A DNA stretch of 64,000 bases from Ramlibacter tataouinensis (GTDB lineage: Bacteria; Pseudomonadota; Gammaproteobacteria; Burkholderiales; Burkholderiaceae_C): the NCBI GenBank assembly GCA_002427815.1, contig DIZF01000007.1, positions 98,707-162,706 of the forward strand. The letters are read 5' to 3'. Below, piece by piece: positions 43,307 through 51,888 of this stretch. Positions within the stretch are counted from its first letter, which is position 1; each line of letters starts with the position of its first letter. The notes beneath the pieces were generated by a model, which saw nothing but the letters and a program-made list of their open reading frames with translations, did not search any database and was not told where the DNA came from. The position numbers and the translations under genes were made by a program.

Positions 43307-44496
43307 TGTCACCCCTGTCGCTCTTCACCACCTTGCTTCTGGCCGCCAGCATCGCGCTGCCGGCACTGGCACAGACCGGCGCCCGCAAGCGCGCCGGCAC
43401 GGAGCGGACCAGCCAGCGCGGCGTGGCCTACGCCGGCAGCGAAGAGGCCATGCGCTGGGCCCATGAGATGGCGCAGCGCCGCGGCCTCGATCCCGACTGG
43501 GTGCGCAAGGCCGTGGGCCAGGCCCAGTTTCTGCCCACGGTGGCCCGGCTGATGCAGCCGGCACCGGTGGGCACGGCCAAGAACTGGCGGGTCTACCGCA
43601 GCCGCTTCATCGACCCGGTGCGGATTGCCGCCGGCGTGAAGTTCTGGCAGGACAACGAGGGCGCGCTGCAGCGGGCCGAGCAGGTTTATGGCGTGCCGCC
43701 CGAGATCATCGTGGGCATCATCGGGGTGGAAACCATCTACGGACAGCAGATGGGCAATTTCCGTGTTATCGACGCGCTGGCCACCCTGGCGTTCAACTTT
43801 CCCCAAACGCATCCGCGGGCGGCCGAACGCAGCGCCTACTTCCGCAGCGAACTGGAAAACTTCCTGGTGCTGCAGGACGAGCGCAGGGGCGATCCGCTTG
43901 CGCCGCTGGGCAGCTACGCCGGCGCCATGGGCATGGCGCAGTTCATGCCGAGCAGCTGGGCGCGCTGGGCCGTGGATTTCGACGGCGACGGCCGCATCGA
44001 CCTGGCCACGAGCCCGGCCGACGTGATCGGATCGGTCGCCAACTATTTCAAGAGCTACGGCTGGCAGGCCGGGATGCCGACCTGCTACCCGGTGAGCTTC
44101 GACGCGGCCCGGCTGGACAAGGACGCGCTGCTCGCGCCCGACATCCTGCCGACTTTCAGCGTGGCCAGCTTCGTCGCCAAGGGCGCGGTGCTCGAAGGGC
44201 CCGCGCTGGCGCACAAGGGGCCGCTGGCCCTGGTCGAACTGCAGAACGGCGACGCCGCGCCGCAGTATGTGGCGGGCACGGAGAACTTCTACGTGATCAC
44301 CCGCTACAACTGGTCGAGTTACTACGCCATGGCCGTGATCGAACTGGGCGGGACGGTGAAAGACGTCATGACGGCGCAGACGGCCATGGCGCCGCGGCCG
44401 CCCCAGCCTGCCGCGCCTGACGCGACGGTCGCGCCGACGACGCCCGCCGCCAACCAATCGGAACCAACCGCGTCTGACCTGACACCGGATTCATGA
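43306..44496 (+). CDS. mltB: Lytic murein transglycosylase B
   Basis: 396 residues. The signal peptide runs to about residue 22 (PALA-QT). The catalytic glutamate is in IIGVETIYG, followed by YAGAMGMAQFMPSSW and the KDVMTAQT end of the MltB family. There is no lipobox cysteine, so it is probably soluble and periplasmic. It cleaves peptidoglycan with 1,6-anhydro product formation. The ATG overlaps the tgpA stop by one base, linking it to that operon. A 20-odd-residue proline/threonine tail is extra. Confidence 0.93.
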   Translation: MSPLSLFTTLLLAASIALPALAQTGARKRAGTERTSQRGVAYAGSEEAMRWAHEMAQRRGLDPDWVRKAVGQAQFLPTVARLMQPAPVGTAKNWRVYRSRFIDPVRIAAGVKFWQDNEGALQRAEQVYGVPPEIIVGIIGVETIYGQQMGNFRVIDALATLAFNFPQTHPRAAERSAYFRSELENFLVLQDERRGDPLAPLGSYAGAMGMAQFMPSSWARWAVDFDGDGRIDLATSPADVIGSVANYFKSYGWQAGMPTCYPVSFDAARLDKDALLAPDILPTFSVASFVAKGAVLEGPALAHKGPLALVELQNGDAAPQYVAGTENFYVITRYNWSSYYAMAVIELGGTVKDVMTAQTAMAPRPPQPAAPDATVAPTTPAANQSEPTASDLTPDS

Positions 44497-44520
44497 GCAT
44501 CAGCGACGGCTGACCGGGGC

Positions 44521-45480
44521 TCAGACCGTGGCCGGGATCAGGAAATCGCGGCTGATGCGCGCGCCCAGTTCATTCACGCGGTCCAGGAATTGCGTGAGGA
44601 ATGCGTGCAGCCCGGTGGCCAGGATCTCCTCGATATGGCCATACTGCAGGTCGGCGCGCAGCTTGCCGGCGCGGCGCTGGGTTTCGGAAGACTGGTCGTT
44701 GGCGACCATGGCCAGGTTGCTCACCACTTCGTTCAGGCTGGCGTGCAGCGAGCGGGGCATGTCGGGCCGCAGAATCAACAGGTCGGCCACCCGCTCCGGC
44801 TTGATCACGTCGCGGTACACCTTGCGGTAGATCTCGAAGCCGGAGACGCTGCGCAGGATGGCGCTCCAGTGGTAGAAGTCGTACTCCTGGTCCTTCTCGC
44901 TGGCGGCGCCGAAGAAGTCGCTCTGCACGGCGTGGAACTTCACGTCGACCAGGCGCGCCGTGTTGTCCGCGCGCTCCAGGAAGGTGCCCAGCCGCATGAA
45001 ATGCAGCGCCTCGTCCATGAGCATGGTTCCCACGGTGACGCCGCGCGAGAGGTGCGAGCGGAACTTCACCCACTCGAAGAACTGCCCCGGGTCGCGCTCG
45101 AATTCGCCGGCCGCGAGCATGCGGTTGACTTCGAGCCAGGTCTGGTTGGTGGTCTCCCAGGTCTCGGTCGTGAGCGTGCCGCGCACAGCGCGGGCGTTCT
45201 CGCGCGCCGCGCGCAGGCAGGACACGATGGATGACGGGTTGCTTTGGTCCTTGACCATGAACTCCATCACCCGCTGCGGCTGCACCTCGCCATGCTTGGC
45301 GCCGTAGGAAGGCAGCAATTCGCTGATCGACAGCAGGCCCTGCCAGCCCACCTGGGCCACGGCGGCCGACTGCGGCAGCAGCGAAGTCTGGTAGTTGACG
45401 TCGAGCATGCGGGCGGTGTTCTCCGCTCGCTCGGTATACCTGGACATCCAGAACAGGTGATCGGCGGTACGTGACAGCAT
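44521..45480 (-). CDS. Alpha-E domain protein (DUF403)
   Basis: 319 residues, all-helical. The opening MLSRTADHLFWMSRYTERAENTAR and later LGTFLERADNTARLVDVK (key words) are the alpha-E pattern. The gene follows a circularly permuted ATP-grasp gene by two bases. The two families nearly always occur together, with a transglutaminase, and have been predicted to make or attach small peptides; no biochemistry is established. Convergent with mltB, 24 bases apart. Confidence 0.92.
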   Translation of the reverse strand: MLSRTADHLFWMSRYTERAENTARMLDVNYQTSLLPQSAAVAQVGWQGLLSISELLPSYGAKHGEVQPQRVMEFMVKDQSNPSSIVSCLRAARENARAVRGTLTTETWETTNQTWLEVNRMLAAGEFERDPGQFFEWVKFRSHLSRGVTVGTMLMDEALHFMRLGTFLERADNTARLVDVKFHAVQSDFFGAASEKDQEYDFYHWSAILRSVSGFEIYRKVYRDVIKPERVADLLILRPDMPRSLHASLNEVVSNLAMVANDQSSETQRRAGKLRADLQYGHIEEILATGLHAFLTQFLDRVNELGARISRDFLIPATV

Positions 45481-45482
45481 GG

Positions 45483-46973
45483 TTAGACCTCCAATATCCA
45501 GGTGTCCTTGGTGCCGCCGCCCTGCGAGGAATTCACCACCAGCGAGCCGTCCTTGAGCGCGACCCGGGTCAGGCCGCCGGGCACCATGTGCACGTCCTTG
45601 CCCGACAGCACGAAGGACCGCAGGTCGATGTGGCGCGGCGCGATGCCGCTCTCGACGAAGGTCGGACAGCTCGATAGCGACAGCGTGGGCTGGGCGATGT
45701 AGCCGGCGGGCTTGGCCTGGATCGCCTTGCGGAAGTCCTCGAGTTCCTGCTTCGAAGCGGCCGGGCCGATCAGCATGCCGTAGCCGCCGGCGCCATGCAC
45801 TTCTTTCACCACCAGTTCCTCGAGGTGGGACAGAACGTATTTCAGGTCGTCCGGGTTGCGGCACAGCCAGGTGGGCACATTTTTCAGGATCGGCTGCTCG
45901 CCGAGGTAGAACTCGATCATGTCCGGCACATAGGGGTAGATCGACTTGTCGTCGGCCACGCCCGCGCCGATGGCATTGCAGATCGTCACGTTGCCGGCGC
46001 GGTAGGCGTCCAGCAGCCCGGCGCAGCCGAGATTCGAGGTCGGACGGAACACCGACGGATCCAGGAAGTCGTCGTCGACGCGGCGATAGATCACGTCGAC
46101 CCGCTTCGGCCCGCGCGTGGTCCGCATGTACACGAACCGGTCCTTCACGAACAGATCCTGCCCTTCCACCAGTTCGACCCCCATCTGCTGGGCCAGGAAG
46201 GCGTGCTCGAAGTAGGCGCTGTTGTACATGCCGGGGGTGAGCACCACCACCGTCGGGTCGGGCGCGCCGGGCTGGGCCGAAGCGCGCAAGGTCTCGAGCA
46301 GCAGGTCGGGGTAGTGCATGACGGGCGCCACCCGGTGCGAGCTGAACAGGTCCGGGAACAGCCGCATCATCATCTTGCGGTCTTCCAGCATGTAGCTCAC
46401 GCCGCTGGGAACGCGCAGGTTGTCCTCGAGCACGTAGTACTCGCCTTCGCCCTGCTCGTTGGGCACGCGGACGATGTCGATGCCGGAGACGTGCGAATAG
46501 ATGCGATGCGGCACGTACACGCCCATCATTTCCTTGCGGAACTGGCTGTTGTTCAGGATCTGGTCGGGTGGGATGATGCCGGCACGGATGATCTCCTGGT
46601 CATGGTAGACGTCGTGCAGGAACCTGTTGAGGGCCGTGACGCGCTGGACCAGGCCGCGCTCGATGACGGCCCATTCGGCGGCAGGGATGATGCGCGGGAT
46701 CAGGTCGAACGGGATCAGCCGTTCGGTGCCGGCACCGTCCTCGTCCTTCGCGCCGTAGACGGCGAAGGTGATGCCGACGCGGCGGAAGATCATTTCCGCT
46801 TCCTCGCGGCGCGCCTGCATGGCGTCCTGCGACTGGCGTGCCAGCCATTGCGCATAGCCGCGGTAATGATCGCGCACACCCTGGACCTGGCTTTGCCCAC
46901 CCTGGGACTGGCCCTGGAACTGGAACGGGCCGTTGCCCGGCCACCGGGCATACATCTCGTCGAATTTAGGCAT
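45483..46973 (-). CDS. Circularly permuted ATP-grasp type 2 protein
   Basis: 496 residues, family DUF404/407. Motifs seen: EVNRFLHDVYHDQE-type MTALNRFLHDVY region, YVLEDNLRVPSGVSYMLEDR (key words), RVDDDFLDPSVFR, NAIGAGVADDKSIYPYVPDMI and the PGGLTRVALKDGSLVVNSSQGGGTKDTWIL end. It probably activates a carboxylate for peptide-bond formation, with the alpha-E partner encoded next. A GGAG ribosome site lies 8 bases before the ATG. Owing to the comEC frameshift, the upstream gene now overlaps this start by eight bases. Confidence 0.93.
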   Translation of the reverse strand: MPKFDEMYARWPGNGPFQFQGQSQGGQSQVQGVRDHYRGYAQWLARQSQDAMQARREEAEMIFRRVGITFAVYGAKDEDGAGTERLIPFDLIPRIIPAAEWAVIERGLVQRVTALNRFLHDVYHDQEIIRAGIIPPDQILNNSQFRKEMMGVYVPHRIYSHVSGIDIVRVPNEQGEGEYYVLEDNLRVPSGVSYMLEDRKMMMRLFPDLFSSHRVAPVMHYPDLLLETLRASAQPGAPDPTVVVLTPGMYNSAYFEHAFLAQQMGVELVEGQDLFVKDRFVYMRTTRGPKRVDVIYRRVDDDFLDPSVFRPTSNLGCAGLLDAYRAGNVTICNAIGAGVADDKSIYPYVPDMIEFYLGEQPILKNVPTWLCRNPDDLKYVLSHLEELVVKEVHGAGGYGMLIGPAASKQELEDFRKAIQAKPAGYIAQPTLSLSSCPTFVESGIAPRHIDLRSFVLSGKDVHMVPGGLTRVALKDGSLVVNSSQGGGTKDTWILEV

Positions 46974-49614
46974 TAAGGCGTCTCCGGTTCACAGGATAGC
47001 AATGAATGTGCCCGGATGTGGGGCAAGGTTCCGAGCGGGTACCGCCATGCACACCTAGGGCGCGCGATGCTGCCAGTAGCGCGGCGCCAGATCGCGTTGG
47101 CAGCCCACTTCGAGGTCGGCGTCGGAGCGCCACAGGGCGGCGCCACAGGGCGGCGCCGCAGTGCGGCGAGTCGATCACGGCAATGCCGCGGCGGCGGTAG
47201 CGTTCCAGCACGGGGGCCGCTGGATGGCCGAAGCGGTTGCGGTAGCCCGCCTGCACCAGCGCCACCGAAGGCTGCACCGCTTCCAGGAAACCCTCGCTCG
47301 AGGATGTCTTGCTGCCGTGGTGCGGCACCAGCAGGATGTCCGCTCGCAGCAACGAGCCGCTTCCGGAGGCGCCTTGCGGATCAGCGGCGCCGGATTGCAC
47401 CGGCTCGTCGCGCGCCACGTCCGCCGCCAGCCGCGCTTCCTGGGCCTGCTCGATGTCGCCGGCCAGCAAAGCCGTGCGCCTTCCGTTGGAGATCCGCAGC
47501 ACGCAAGTCATTGCGTTGGGCTTTTGCACTACGTCGTAGTCCGAGCCGGCCGGATGAAGCATCTCGAAGTCCACCCCGTCCCATTGCCAGCGCTGCCCGG
47601 CCGCGCAGCGCCGGGATGCCCGCAGGGCCTGCAATTCATGGTTCGCCTCGAGCGAACTGAGCAGCTCGGCTTGCGGCTGCATCGCCAGCACGGCCGCCGC
47701 CCCGCCGGTGTGGTCGGTGTCGCTGTGACTCAGGACCAGGATGTCGACCCGGTCATCCAGTGCGCGCAGCAGCGGGACCAGGACCCTATGGCCGGCATCA
47801 CTCTCGGGGCTGTAGCGCGGGCCGCTGTCGTACACCAGCGTGTGGGCGGCGGTGCGCACGATGACGGCATTGCCCTGGCCGACATCGGCCGCCAGCAGCT
47901 CGAACTGCCCCGGCGGCGGGCGCACCGCCTGCCACAGCAACACCGGCAGCAGCAAGGGCAGGCCGAGCGCTCGCGCATGCCAGGGCAGCCGCAGCGCCAG
48001 CAGCAGGCCGCCCAGGACCCCGGCGGCGCCGGCCCACATCGGGGCCGCGGCCACCGAGACCGTCGCGAACGGGAGCGCAGCCAGCCATTGCAGGTACACC
48101 TGCAGCAATTGCACCGCCCCGCCCGCCAGGGTCCACAGCGGCGACAGCGCCACACCGGCCAGCGCCAACGGGGTGATCACGAGCGTGACCCAGGGAATGG
48201 CCAGCGCGTTGGCTGCGAGGCCCACCACCGAGGCCTGGCCGAACAGCAGGAGCGTGAGCGGGGTCAGGGCCAGCGTGACCATCCATTGCTCCCGCAGCCC
48301 CGACCCCAGCATCGCCGCCAGCCGGCTCGCACGGGCCGATATCGCGGTGGCACTGGGAGCAGGGCTCGCGGGCGTTGGCGGCGGCCCCGGATCGGTAGCG
48401 AACAGCACACCCACCGCGACGAAGCTCAGCCAGAACCCGGCTTGCAGCAAGGCCCAGGGATCGATCGTCACCACCACCGCGCACGCCAGCAGCCACACCG
48501 ATGGCCAGGGCCAGCGCCGTCCCGACAGGCGCAACAACCCGACGGTCGCCAGCATCCAGATGGTGCGTTGCGCCGGCACGCCCCAGCCACTGAACAACGA
48601 ATAGCCGGCCGCGAGCACGATGCCACCGACCAGGGCCGCGTGCTGGGCCGGCCAGGCCAGGCACAGCCGTTCGCTGCGCCGCCACAAGGCGCCCACCACC
48701 AAGGCGGCGAGCCAGGCGAACATGGTGATGTGCAAGCCGGAGATGCTCATCAAATGGGCCACGCCGGTCGCCCGAAAGATGTCCCAGTCGCCGCGTTCGA
48801 TGGCGTTCTGGTCGCCCACGATCAAGGCCGCCAGCAGGCCCGCGGTCTGGCGATCGGCCACCTGCTCGAACACGGCATCGCGCACGGCCTGGCGGGCGCG
48901 CTCGACCGGATGCCGCCAGGTGTCGGCGATGCGGCGCGGCTCCGGGTCGCGCAGGCCGGCTCGCACATAGCCGGTCGCCTGCAGACCCTGCTCCCACAGC
49001 CACAGCTCGTAGTCGAAGCCGTGCGGATTGATGTTGCCGTGCGGCGCCTTCAGCCGCACGCTCAGCTCCCAGCGCTCGCCGGCGTGCAGGTCGGCCGGCT
49101 GGCGTTGCAGGTCGACGCCGCCGCTGGCGCCGGCCATGGCGCCCCCGTACCAGCCCAGATACACCTGGGGCACAAGCCGCACCGCCGCGCCGGCGGCCGT
49201 GGCCGACTCCACCTCCAGCCGGAACCGCAAACCCGTCTCGCTGCGTTGCGGCATGGCGGCCACGACACCGGTGACGGCCAGGTCGCGGCCCTCCAGCGCC
49301 GGGTCCAGGCCATGCGCGATGAAGTGGGAAGCGCGCAGGCCAGTCAGGCCGAAGGCCACGAGCGCCGTGGCCAGCAAGGCTGCGCTTGCCCTCACCCCGG
49401 CCCTCTCCCGGAGGGAGAGGGAGTAGACAGCCCACTTTCGGGGCGAGATCGAGTAAGCAACCGCCAGCACGGCCAGTCCCAGTGCGGCCAGCGACGCATA
49501 GACACCCGCCGCCCACAACGCGGGCTGTTGCAACTGCAATGCGGGACCGAGCACCGCGCCCAGCAGGGCCGGCGTCATCCACCCGCCGCGCCGGGGGTTG
49601 TCGTCGTTTCGCAT
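46966..49614 (-). CDS. comEC: DNA internalisation competence protein ComEC/Rec2 with altered C-terminus
   Basis: 882 residues. Order: N-terminal membrane helices and DUF4131, the competence membrane domain (about 240-520, with the VAHLMSISGLHITMFAW motif), and a metallo-beta-lactamase domain (ADVGQGNAVIV; HSDTDHTGG). It carries DNA across the inner membrane. Two oddities: residues around 60-78 are encoded by an inserted palindromic repeat (49387-49435), and a 13-bp tandem duplication (47131-47156) shifts the last 50-odd codons out of frame. Without it the gene would end at 47055. An ATG at 49578 is an alternative start. Confidence 0.9.
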   Translation of the reverse strand: MRNDDNPRRGGWMTPALLGAVLGPALQLQQPALWAAGVYASLAALGLAVLAVAYSISPRKWAVYSLSLRERAGVRASAALLATALVAFGLTGLRASHFIAHGLDPALEGRDLAVTGVVAAMPQRSETGLRFRLEVESATAAGAAVRLVPQVYLGWYGGAMAGASGGVDLQRQPADLHAGERWELSVRLKAPHGNINPHGFDYELWLWEQGLQATGYVRAGLRDPEPRRIADTWRHPVERARQAVRDAVFEQVADRQTAGLLAALIVGDQNAIERGDWDIFRATGVAHLMSISGLHITMFAWLAALVVGALWRRSERLCLAWPAQHAALVGGIVLAAGYSLFSGWGVPAQRTIWMLATVGLLRLSGRRWPWPSVWLLACAVVVTIDPWALLQAGFWLSFVAVGVLFATDPGPPPTPASPAPSATAISARASRLAAMLGSGLREQWMVTLALTPLTLLLFGQASVVGLAANALAIPWVTLVITPLALAGVALSPLWTLAGGAVQLLQVYLQWLAALPFATVSVAAAPMWAGAAGVLGGLLLALRLPWHARALGLPLLLPVLLWQAVRPPPGQFELLAADVGQGNAVIVRTAAHTLVYDSGPRYSPESDAGHRVLVPLLRALDDRVDILVLSHSDTDHTGGAAAVLAMQPQAELLSSLEANHELQALRASRRCAAGQRWQWDGVDFEMLHPAGSDYDVVQKPNAMTCVLRISNGRRTALLAGDIEQAQEARLAADVARDEPVQSGAADPQGASGSGSLLRADILLVPHHGSKTSSSEGFLEAVQPSVALVQAGYRNRFGHPAAPVLERYRRRGIAVIDSPHCGAALWRRPVALRRRPRSGLPTRSGAALLAASRALGVHGGTRSEPCPTSGHIHCYPVNRRRLNA
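47131..47156. repeat. Perfect 13-bp tandem duplication in the comEC 3' end
   Basis: CACAGGGCGGCGC occurs twice in a row (47131-47143 and 47144-47156). Thirteen bases is not a multiple of three, so the second copy shifts the reading frame. Removing one copy restores a reading frame that ends WQHRAP-stop at 47055, with family-typical wording (LEVGCQRDLAPRYW). Confidence 0.85.
49387..49432. repeat. Intergenic-type palindromic repeat inserted inside comEC
   Basis: Contains CCCTCTCCC-GGA-GGGAGAGGG (49401-49421), a perfect 9-base stem, next to CCTCACCCCGGC. This wording is that of the common proteobacterial 'ctctccc-ggagggagagggg' extragenic repeat. On the gene strand it is translated as YSLSLRERAGVRA. 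Confidence 0.75.
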
Positions 49615-49713
49615 GCCAGCATTCTCAACGACTCATGGGTACGTCCTGCCGACCTGGTTGGGGCCGCAGATGTATTCACCGGACAGCGCCACCGGCCGGC
49701 TCGGCCCCCCGGC

Positions 49714-50913
49714 TCACGGCGTCGGGGGTTCCCGGGTCGAGCGTTCCTTGCGGATCAAGCTGAGGAAGCACAGCGCGGTAGGGACCGCCAGTGCAGCAAA
49801 GCCAGCGCGGTACCCGCCGCCCAATCCCGCCAGCGCACCGAACAGCGCAGGTCCCAGCACCGTGCCGAAGAACGTGACGGCCAGCGTGCCGCCGGTGGCC
49901 ATGCTGGCCATGCCGGGCGGCGCGCGCCGGGCCACCTCGGACAGATAGACACCGTTCCATCCGATCGCCGACGCCCCGAAGACGACGAGCAGCGTGAACA
50001 CCAGGACCGGCGGCACCTGGGCATTGAGCAGGGCAGTTGCGAGCGTGGAAAGCGCCATCAGTCCCGCCAGCAGCGCCAGCGCGCGCCGCGCGCCCAACCA
50101 GCGATCGGACACATAACCCCAGGCCACGCGACCGACGATGCCGCCGATCTGCGCCACCGACAGGGCCAGCCCGGCTTTCACCAGACCGTAGTCGAGCGCC
50201 TCCTGCAGATAGGTCACAAGGTAGGTGCTCAGCGACAGCTGCATGGCGGAAAAAACGAACGAGAAGGCGGCCAGCCGTGCCAGCGCCCGCTGCGACAGGA
50301 CCAGGTGCAGCGGCTGCAGCAGGTTGCCGAAGGCCAGCGAGCGATCGGGCTGGCGGTCGGCGTCCAGGCCGGCCCGCAGCGGTTGGGAGGCAATCGCACA
50401 CACGACGTTCGCGGCCGCCACGACAAACAGCGTAGCCTGCCAGCCGCCCAGCAGCACCAGGCCCGGCACCAATGCGCCGGCCAGCATGCCGCCGAGCGGA
50501 ACGCCGGTCTGCTTGACCGAAAACACCAGCGCCATGCGGTGCGCAGGCGTCGTCAGCGCCAGCAGGTGCGAGCTGGCCGGCGTGATCGGCCCGTAGCCCA
50601 GGCCGATCAGGAAGGCGCCCAGCACCATGGCCTTCAGCGACGACAGCGCGCACACGGCCAGGCCGATGGCGCACAGCAGCAAGCCCGCCTGGCTGACGCG
50701 GATGGCACCGAAGCGCGCCACGGCCGAACCCGAGGCCAGGCTCGCCAGGATCGCGCCGAGGTAGGCGATGCCTACGTACACGCCGGTGAGCGTGGCCGAG
50801 ACGCCGAGCGCCAGCGCCACCACCGTTGCCATGACCGGCACCGTCAGCAGCGCCATCGACACCATGGCCTGGATGGCCAGGGTGACCAGCAGGGGAAGCC
50901 AGTTGTTCTTCAT
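49714..50913 (-). CDS. MFS transporter
   Basis: 399 residues, twelve predicted helices. The helix 2-3 loop carries GSAVARFGAIRVSQAG and the mid-protein loop carries ALDADRQPDRS-type charged sequence. The VARRAPPGMASMATGGTLAVTFFG stretch (key words) recalls the CynX/NimT-like sugar and organic-anion carriers. No neighbouring gene points to a substrate. The gene lies alone between comEC and the protease gene, all on the reverse strand. Confidence 0.85.
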   Translation of the reverse strand: MKNNWLPLLVTLAIQAMVSMALLTVPVMATVVALALGVSATLTGVYVGIAYLGAILASLASGSAVARFGAIRVSQAGLLLCAIGLAVCALSSLKAMVLGAFLIGLGYGPITPASSHLLALTTPAHRMALVFSVKQTGVPLGGMLAGALVPGLVLLGGWQATLFVVAAANVVCAIASQPLRAGLDADRQPDRSLAFGNLLQPLHLVLSQRALARLAAFSFVFSAMQLSLSTYLVTYLQEALDYGLVKAGLALSVAQIGGIVGRVAWGYVSDRWLGARRALALLAGLMALSTLATALLNAQVPPVLVFTLLVVFGASAIGWNGVYLSEVARRAPPGMASMATGGTLAVTFFGTVLGPALFGALAGLGGGYRAGFAALAVPTALCFLSLIRKERSTREPPTP

Positions 50914-50985
50914 GGTGGCGGTGCGGCCTCATGCGGCAGCGCCCTCGTGGCCCGCCGGGGCCTGCTCGCGGTTACCGTCATGCCT

Positions 50986-51786
50986 TCAGTGCTCGGTGAG
51001 CGTCAGCAGGATGTCGGCATACCAGGCGCAGTTCAGGCCCAGTGCCTCGTCCAGCTTCAGGTCGCGGGTGCCCACGTCCATGCGCGAGGAGTGCACGCCG
51101 AGCAGCATCCACGGCAGCTCGTCCAGCTCCGGCCCATGGTTGCGGGCGCGCATGACCACCGGCGCACCGCTGGTGCCGCGATGGGTGCGGGCGTCGGTCA
51201 GGAAATAGCCCTTCCCCTGGAAGCGAAAACCGAAGGACGAGGCATTGACCGCATGCCGCACCACGGGCAGGTGATGCAACGCGTCATGGAAGCCGAGCGG
51301 GAAGCCCACCACCAGCAGCGAGGAGCCGAGTTCCACCTGTTCATCCGGCTCATGCAGGTGGCGGGGCGTGAATGCGCGATAGACGCTGGTCTCGGGCAGC
51401 GCACCGCGCTCGATCTCGATCGCTGCGACGTCGATGTCCCCGCCGCTGTCGCGGCCCTGGCGCCACAGGCTCTTGCCGTCCCGGTACAGCGGCATCGAGA
51501 AACCGGTGGACCGCGCCATGTTGGCGGGGTCGGTATGGATCTCGATCTCGATCCGGTCGGGAAAGTGCTTGCTCGGCTCGTCCAGCATCACATGGCGGCT
51601 GGTGACCAGGAACAGGCGCTCGTCGCGCTGGAAGAAAAATCCGCTGGCGTTGGTCATCAGCCGCTGGCCGTCGAAGGTGTTGACGCGCGCGGCAGCGAGC
51701 AGGAGCGATTCGATCGGCGGCGGGGCGGCCGGCGCTGCGCTCGGTAGTGGCGCTGTGGCAGCGGGCTTTGACGAGTTCGGTTGCAT
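50986..51786 (-). CDS. Trypsin-like serine protease domain protein
   Basis: 266 residues. The catalytic triad is visible: His in LVTSRHVML, Asp in GGDIDVAAIEI and Ser in THRGTSGAPVV. There is no signal peptide; the first 30 residues are proline/alanine-rich. It is therefore likely cytoplasmic or an unusual secreted form. Proteins of this type occur near effector or stress genes, but here its neighbours are transporters. Substrate unknown. Confidence 0.82.
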   Translation of the reverse strand: MQPNSSKPAATAPLPSAAPAAPPPIESLLLAAARVNTFDGQRLMTNASGFFFQRDERLFLVTSRHVMLDEPSKHFPDRIEIEIHTDPANMARSTGFSMPLYRDGKSLWRQGRDSGGDIDVAAIEIERGALPETSVYRAFTPRHLHEPDEQVELGSSLLVVGFPLGFHDALHHLPVVRHAVNASSFGFRFQGKGYFLTDARTHRGTSGAPVVMRARNHGPELDELPWMLLGVHSSRMDVGTRDLKLDEALGLNCAWYADILLTLTEH

Positions 51787-51888
51787 GACGCATTTTGCGT
51801 CAAGCTACGCTACCCGCGCAGCGACAGCGGCCAACCTCAGCCGTGAAAGCCGGGCGGCGTGGGGCGCCGCCCGATCCAAGAGCGCTGC

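Noticed and set aside
47161..51747. 1528-codon forward ORF spanning several reverse-strand genes
   Set aside because: It covers comEC, the MFS and protease genes in antisense; each of those has family motifs, and the long frame is a G+C effect.
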